From positions 620,001 to 684,000 of the forward strand of contig NZ_SRIF01000001.1 of the NCBI RefSeq assembly GCF_004681185.1: a stretch of 64,000 nucleotides of DNA. The letters are read 5' to 3'. The stretch is from Haloarcula amylovorans (GTDB lineage Archaea; Halobacteriota; Halobacteria; Halobacteriales; Haloarculaceae). Each line of letters begins with the position of its first letter. Position 1 is the stretch's first letter. Positions 60,690-64,000 of the stretch are shown piece by piece. The notes beneath the pieces were generated by a model, which had not been told where the DNA came from, searched no databases, and saw only the letters and a list, made by a program, of their open reading frames with translations. A program made the position numbers and the translations under genes.

Positions 60690-61426
60690 GCCATCTCGGT
60701 CGACTTCGGTCGGAATCGCAGGCCGCAGCGCGGGCGTTCCTCCGCCGGCGGACGGCAGTGTTCTTCACCTTTTTCTTCCCGCTCATCATCGTCGTCATCT
60801 TCGGTGTCCTGGTTCAGACGCGGCCAGGCGGGGGCGGTCTCTTCACCGAGTCGCCGGCGTACTACGTGCCCGGCTACCTCGCCGTCGTCGTGTTGTTCAC
60901 GCCGCTCTCTCGCGTCGGCAGCGAGGTGGCGCGCCACCGCGAGGGCAACCGCTTCGAGAAACTGGCGACGACGCCGCTGACCCGGCCGGAGTGGCTGCTC
61001 GCCCAGACACTCGTGAACGTCGCCATAATCGGTCTAGCAGGGATACTCCTGCTAGCGCTGATGGTCGTCCTCACCGGCGCACAGATTCGGCCGTCGCCAC
61101 TGCTGATTCCGTTCGTCGTCCTCGGTGTCGGCCTGTTCTGCGGGGTCGGCGCGATGCTCGGGAGTCTGGCCGATTCACAGGACGGCGTCATCTCGGCGAG
61201 CAACGCCATCGCGCTCCCTTTGCTGTTCCTCTCAGAGACGTTTGTGCCGCCGGAACTCCTTCCAGGGTGGTTCCCGACGTGGCTCTCGCCGCTGACGTAC
61301 TTCTCACGGGGCGTGCGTGCGGCGACGACGGGTGACGGGAGCGCGCTCGTGCCGCTTGCCGTTCTCGCGGTCTGTGCGGTCGTCGGCTTTCTCATCGGCG
61401 CGTGGCTCCTCCCACAGACCGACTGA
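60686..61426 (+). CDS. ABC-2-type exporter permease
   Basis: A 246-residue permease starting at GTG 60686. Six transmembrane helices are expected, the first at FFTFFFPLIIVVIFGVLVQT. The middle has RHREGNRFEKLATTPLTRPEWLLAQ, the coupling helix of ABC-2 permeases, followed by GVGAMLGSLADSQDGVISASNAIALPLLFLSETFVPPELLP, the conserved ABC-2 signature region. It works with the ATPase it overlaps. Confidence 0.93.
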   Translation: MSHLGRLRSESQAAARAFLRRRTAVFFTFFFPLIIVVIFGVLVQTRPGGGGLFTESPAYYVPGYLAVVVLFTPLSRVGSEVARHREGNRFEKLATTPLTRPEWLLAQTLVNVAIIGLAGILLLALMVVLTGAQIRPSPLLIPFVVLGVGLFCGVGAMLGSLADSQDGVISASNAIALPLLFLSETFVPPELLPGWFPTWLSPLTYFSRGVRAATTGDGSALVPLAVLAVCAVVGFLIGAWLLPQTD

Positions 61427-61647
61427 GCGGTCCAGCAGCATGCGATGGACTGCGGAATCGGCGAGTATTTGAAAAATACGGGACGTATTTTTTGCCTTCG
61501 AGAATATCAATATTGAATATTCAGACGCCCCGTATGGCACTTTCAGAATATCTTCGTTGATACTATAGTATTTGCTCGCCAAACATATATCATAATCGTA
61601 CATAATCGTTGGATTTATGTTGCACAACCGTTCTTACTGAGTTGGAA
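61427..61647. other. AT-rich spacer before the GH97 gene
   Basis: About 220 bases markedly richer in A+T than the rest of the window, including the perfect palindrome tcaatattga near 61506 and repeated words such as atataatcg and aatcgtac between 61580 and 61620. It presumably holds the promoter and operator of the glycosidase gene. No gene was found here. Confidence 0.5.
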
Positions 61648-64000
61648 ATGGTTAGTAGACAATCTCAACAAACTCCTAATGGGGTGGGCCGCCGGGAGTT
61701 CCTCGGCGGGGTGGCGTCGCTGCTGGCAGCGGCGGCGTACACACGGGACGTACCCGAGTCGGTCGCCGCACAGATCGACAGTGGCGATGACAGTGAGACA
61801 CGGACCGTTACATCACCGAACGGAAACATCAGTGTGACCGTGGACGTGTCCGGGGGGACACCCACGTACAGCGTCGATTTCAACGGTACCACGTACATCC
61901 AGTCGTCTGCACTCGGCTTCGATTTCCAGAATCAGGCCACGTTCGGCGCTAGCACCGACGGCACGAGCGGGGCGACGATCTCGGTCACCGGGAGCGAGAG
62001 CAACACCGGACAGACCGAAAGCTGGACGCCCGAATGGGACCAGTACAACAGCGTTTCGGAAGCGTACAACGAGCTCCGTCTGGGTCTCGAAGAGACGGCC
62101 AGCCCGGGCCGCTCGGGGAACCTCGAGCTCCGCGTCTTCGACGACGGACTCGGATTCCGGTTCGCGTTCGACGACGATTTCGCCGCCAATAGCGGGAAGG
62201 CCGTCATCACGTCGGAGAACACGCAGGTGAATTTCGCCGGCGATTACACCTGCTGGTGGATAGAGAACGCCTTTACGAATCCGCGATTCGAGTCCGAGTA
62301 CACGGAATCGAAACTCAGCGAAGTCCCCGCCGGGTCAGAGACGGTCCGGCCGAACGACGACCCGAGCCGAAGGGGCTCGCATATGCCGCTGACAGTCAAG
62401 GCGAGCGACAGCGCGTACCTGAGCGTCCATCAGGCGGACTTAGACGACTACTCACTGGCCTCACTCGCGCCGGTGTCTGACTCCGGCGGGACCGAGTTTG
62501 CGACACAACTCGCGCCGCTTTCGGGTAGCACGAAAGTCTCGTGGACGCTGCCAAACGCGACGCCGTGGCGGACGGTTCAACTCGGAACGACGCCCGGCGA
62601 ACTCGTCGAGTCGTCGCTGATTCCGCTGTTGAACGAGGACCGTGACGACAGCGTTCTACCGAGTGACGGTAACGGCGGCGTCGACACGGACTGGTTGACT
62701 CCGCGGAAGTACATCGGCATCTGGTGGACGATGATCGCCGGGAACGCCAAGTGGGAGTACAAGAACGACGCCGACATCGAGGCCACCGGGAACAACCCGG
62801 CAGCGTACATCCACGGCGCGCGCACCGAGCGGATGAAACGCTACATGAACTTCGCCAGCCAGAACAGCATCGACAGCGTGCTGGCGGAGGGGTGGAACAA
62901 GGGGTGGAGTTCCTATGGCTCGGACGCCAGCGCGACCGGGTCCGCACTGGAGATGGGCGTCGGCGACTCCTACCCGGACTTCGACGTTACCGAGATAACG
63001 ACCTACGGGTCGAGCCTCTCGAACCCCGTCGAGTTCACGATTCACAACGAGACCTCGGGGAACCTGCCGAACTACGAAGACGAGATTCTGAACAACAGCA
63101 TCTTCAGCGAGTACGACGACGCCGGTATCCGCTCGATAAAGAACGGCTACGTCTCGAATCCCGGCCTGTTCGGCGACAACGAGAGTTCGCCGAGTCACAA
63201 CCAGCACTGCCAGCTAGCGGTCAATCACCACCGAACCGTCATCAAAGAGGCCGCGAGTGAACGACAAACCCTCGAAATTCACGAAGGAATCGTCCCGACG
63301 GGCGAGCGCCGAACGTACCCAAATGTCGCCGCCCGCGAGGTCGTGAAGGCACAGGAGTACGACGGATTCGGCGCGCTCGGGTCGAACGTCGGCCGCGAGC
63401 ACCACGTCACGCTCCCCTTCACGCGGATGCTGGCCGGCCCGACGAGCTATCAGCCCGGTATCTTCGACATCACGTTCAACGACAGCGAGGGCGATCAGAT
63501 TCAGACGACGCGCGCGAAGCAACTCGCCATGTACCCCACGTACAACGCGGGGATACAGATGGCCGCCGACCGCGTCGAGGCCTACATCAACGAGGAGTTC
63601 GAGGTCGGCGAGTACGTCCAGGCTCCCTCCGGGATCATCGACGGGCTCACCACCAGTGACGACTGGCGCAACACGTTCGGGACGAACTACGTCGGGTTCG
63701 ACCCCAACAAACACGACTCCGGGTCGAATGTCTCATTCACCGTCAAAAACGTCAGCTCGGCCGGGACCTACGATCTCCACATTCGCTACGCGAGCGACGA
63801 CACGGAGAACGCCCAGCGAGTCATCGACGCCGGTGGCCCACAACTCACGCTGAACGTCAACGGGTCGACACAGAAGATCAACCCGACGTTTACGGAGTAC
63901 TGGGACACCTACGGAATTCACACCGTCTCCGTCTCGCTCAATCAGGGCGACAACACCGTCGCGCTGGAGATGAACTATGACGACTCCGGTGAGACGTTCA
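61648..64000 (+). CDS. Secreted family GH97 glycoside hydrolase, 3'-truncated by window end
   Basis: At least 784 residues with no stop before the edge. The N-terminus GRREFLGGVASLLAAAAYTR is a Tat signal. The N-terminal beta-sandwich (about 40-300) and TIM barrel (about 310-640) follow GH97 order: TPRKYIGIWWTM, VLAEGWNKGW, FTIHNETSGNLPNYE, CQLAVNHHRTVIKEA, EIHEGIVPTGERRTYPN, LPFTRMLAGPTSYQPGIF and QLAMYPTYNAGIQMAADR. From about residue 680 a carbohydrate-binding-like module begins (VSFTVKNVSSAGTYDLHIRY). GH97 enzymes are alpha-glucosidases or alpha-galactosidases; which applies here is undecided. Confidence 0.93.
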   Translation, partial: MVSRQSQQTPNGVGRREFLGGVASLLAAAAYTRDVPESVAAQIDSGDDSETRTVTSPNGNISVTVDVSGGTPTYSVDFNGTTYIQSSALGFDFQNQATFGASTDGTSGATISVTGSESNTGQTESWTPEWDQYNSVSEAYNELRLGLEETASPGRSGNLELRVFDDGLGFRFAFDDDFAANSGKAVITSENTQVNFAGDYTCWWIENAFTNPRFESEYTESKLSEVPAGSETVRPNDDPSRRGSHMPLTVKASDSAYLSVHQADLDDYSLASLAPVSDSGGTEFATQLAPLSGSTKVSWTLPNATPWRTVQLGTTPGELVESSLIPLLNEDRDDSVLPSDGNGGVDTDWLTPRKYIGIWWTMIAGNAKWEYKNDADIEATGNNPAAYIHGARTERMKRYMNFASQNSIDSVLAEGWNKGWSSYGSDASATGSALEMGVGDSYPDFDVTEITTYGSSLSNPVEFTIHNETSGNLPNYEDEILNNSIFSEYDDAGIRSIKNGYVSNPGLFGDNESSPSHNQHCQLAVNHHRTVIKEAASERQTLEIHEGIVPTGERRTYPNVAAREVVKAQEYDGFGALGSNVGREHHVTLPFTRMLAGPTSYQPGIFDITFNDSEGDQIQTTRAKQLAMYPTYNAGIQMAADRVEAYINEEFEVGEYVQAPSGIIDGLTTSDDWRNTFGTNYVGFDPNKHDSGSNVSFTVKNVSSAGTYDLHIRYASDDTENAQRVIDAGGPQLTLNVNGSTQKINPTFTEYWDTYGIHTVSVSLNQGDNTVALEMNYDDSGETF

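Overview
The window is chromosomal DNA of an extremely halophilic archaeon (class Halobacteria). The evidence is GC-rich sequence with very acidic proteins, archaeal information-processing genes (TFB, aEF1B, L21e, Rpo4/F, FEN-1, Gar1, SRP19, GatE), many genes with a TATA-like box about 26-30 bases before a leaderless ATG, 4-base stop/start overlaps inside operons, and Tat-type lipoprotein signals. Small haloarchaea-specific proteins hint at a Haloarculaceae relative, but the genus cannot be fixed from sequence reading alone. No rRNA, tRNA, CRISPR array or intact insertion sequence was seen.

Layout. 1-4.9 kb: an SDR fragment, an MDR oxidoreductase, a small conserved protein, a membrane protein overlapping a HEAT-repeat pseudokinase, and TFB. 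5-12.4 kb: a hydroxyacyl-CoA dehydrogenase-like gene with a DUF2391 membrane protein, then a translation/transcription block (zinc ribbon, aEF1B, L21e, Rpo4/F, DUF655, RsmA, HemK2-type methyltransferase) and a split MetE-type methionine synthase pair. 12.4-13.1 kb holds degenerate hairpin repeats. 13.1-18.2 kb: a MacB-like ABC exporter operon and an APH-like kinase. 18.3-24.5 kb: folate genes (DHFR, DHPS, MptE) mixed with a GT-A glycosyltransferase, a HAD hydrolase, an SDR and an F420-type oxidoreductase. 24.7-33.6 kb: OtsA, DoxX, a SPOUT methyltransferase, GatE, lipoproteins and fumarase. 34-37.5 kb: a sugar ABC transporter without a binding protein beside it. 37.5-46.2 kb: FEN-1, a GNAT enzyme, a methyltransferase, an OCD-family enzyme, a presenilin-like protease, Gar1, SRP19, a CAP-domain protein and MaoC.

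46.3-61.4 kb carries respiratory-oxidase functions: CoxB, the fused CtaA/CtaB haem enzyme, two membrane proteins with an in-membrane CxxC, a DsbA-like lipoprotein, an Rdx protein and an ABC-2 exporter. Between CoxB and CtaAB lies a roughly 7 kb island (47.7-55.1 kb) for extracellular polysaccharide or matrix. It encodes a secreted protein with a cohesin-like domain and an acidic collagen-like (Gly-x-Asp) repeat, two GT2 glycosyltransferases, a Wzx-type flippase, a secreted polysaccharide deacetylase and a secreted Ig-like protein. The last two share a C-terminal dockerin-like module. This island is the most likely home of an undescribed system: a haloarchaeal extracellular scaffold.

The right end begins a secreted, Tat-type family GH97 glycoside hydrolase that runs off the window.
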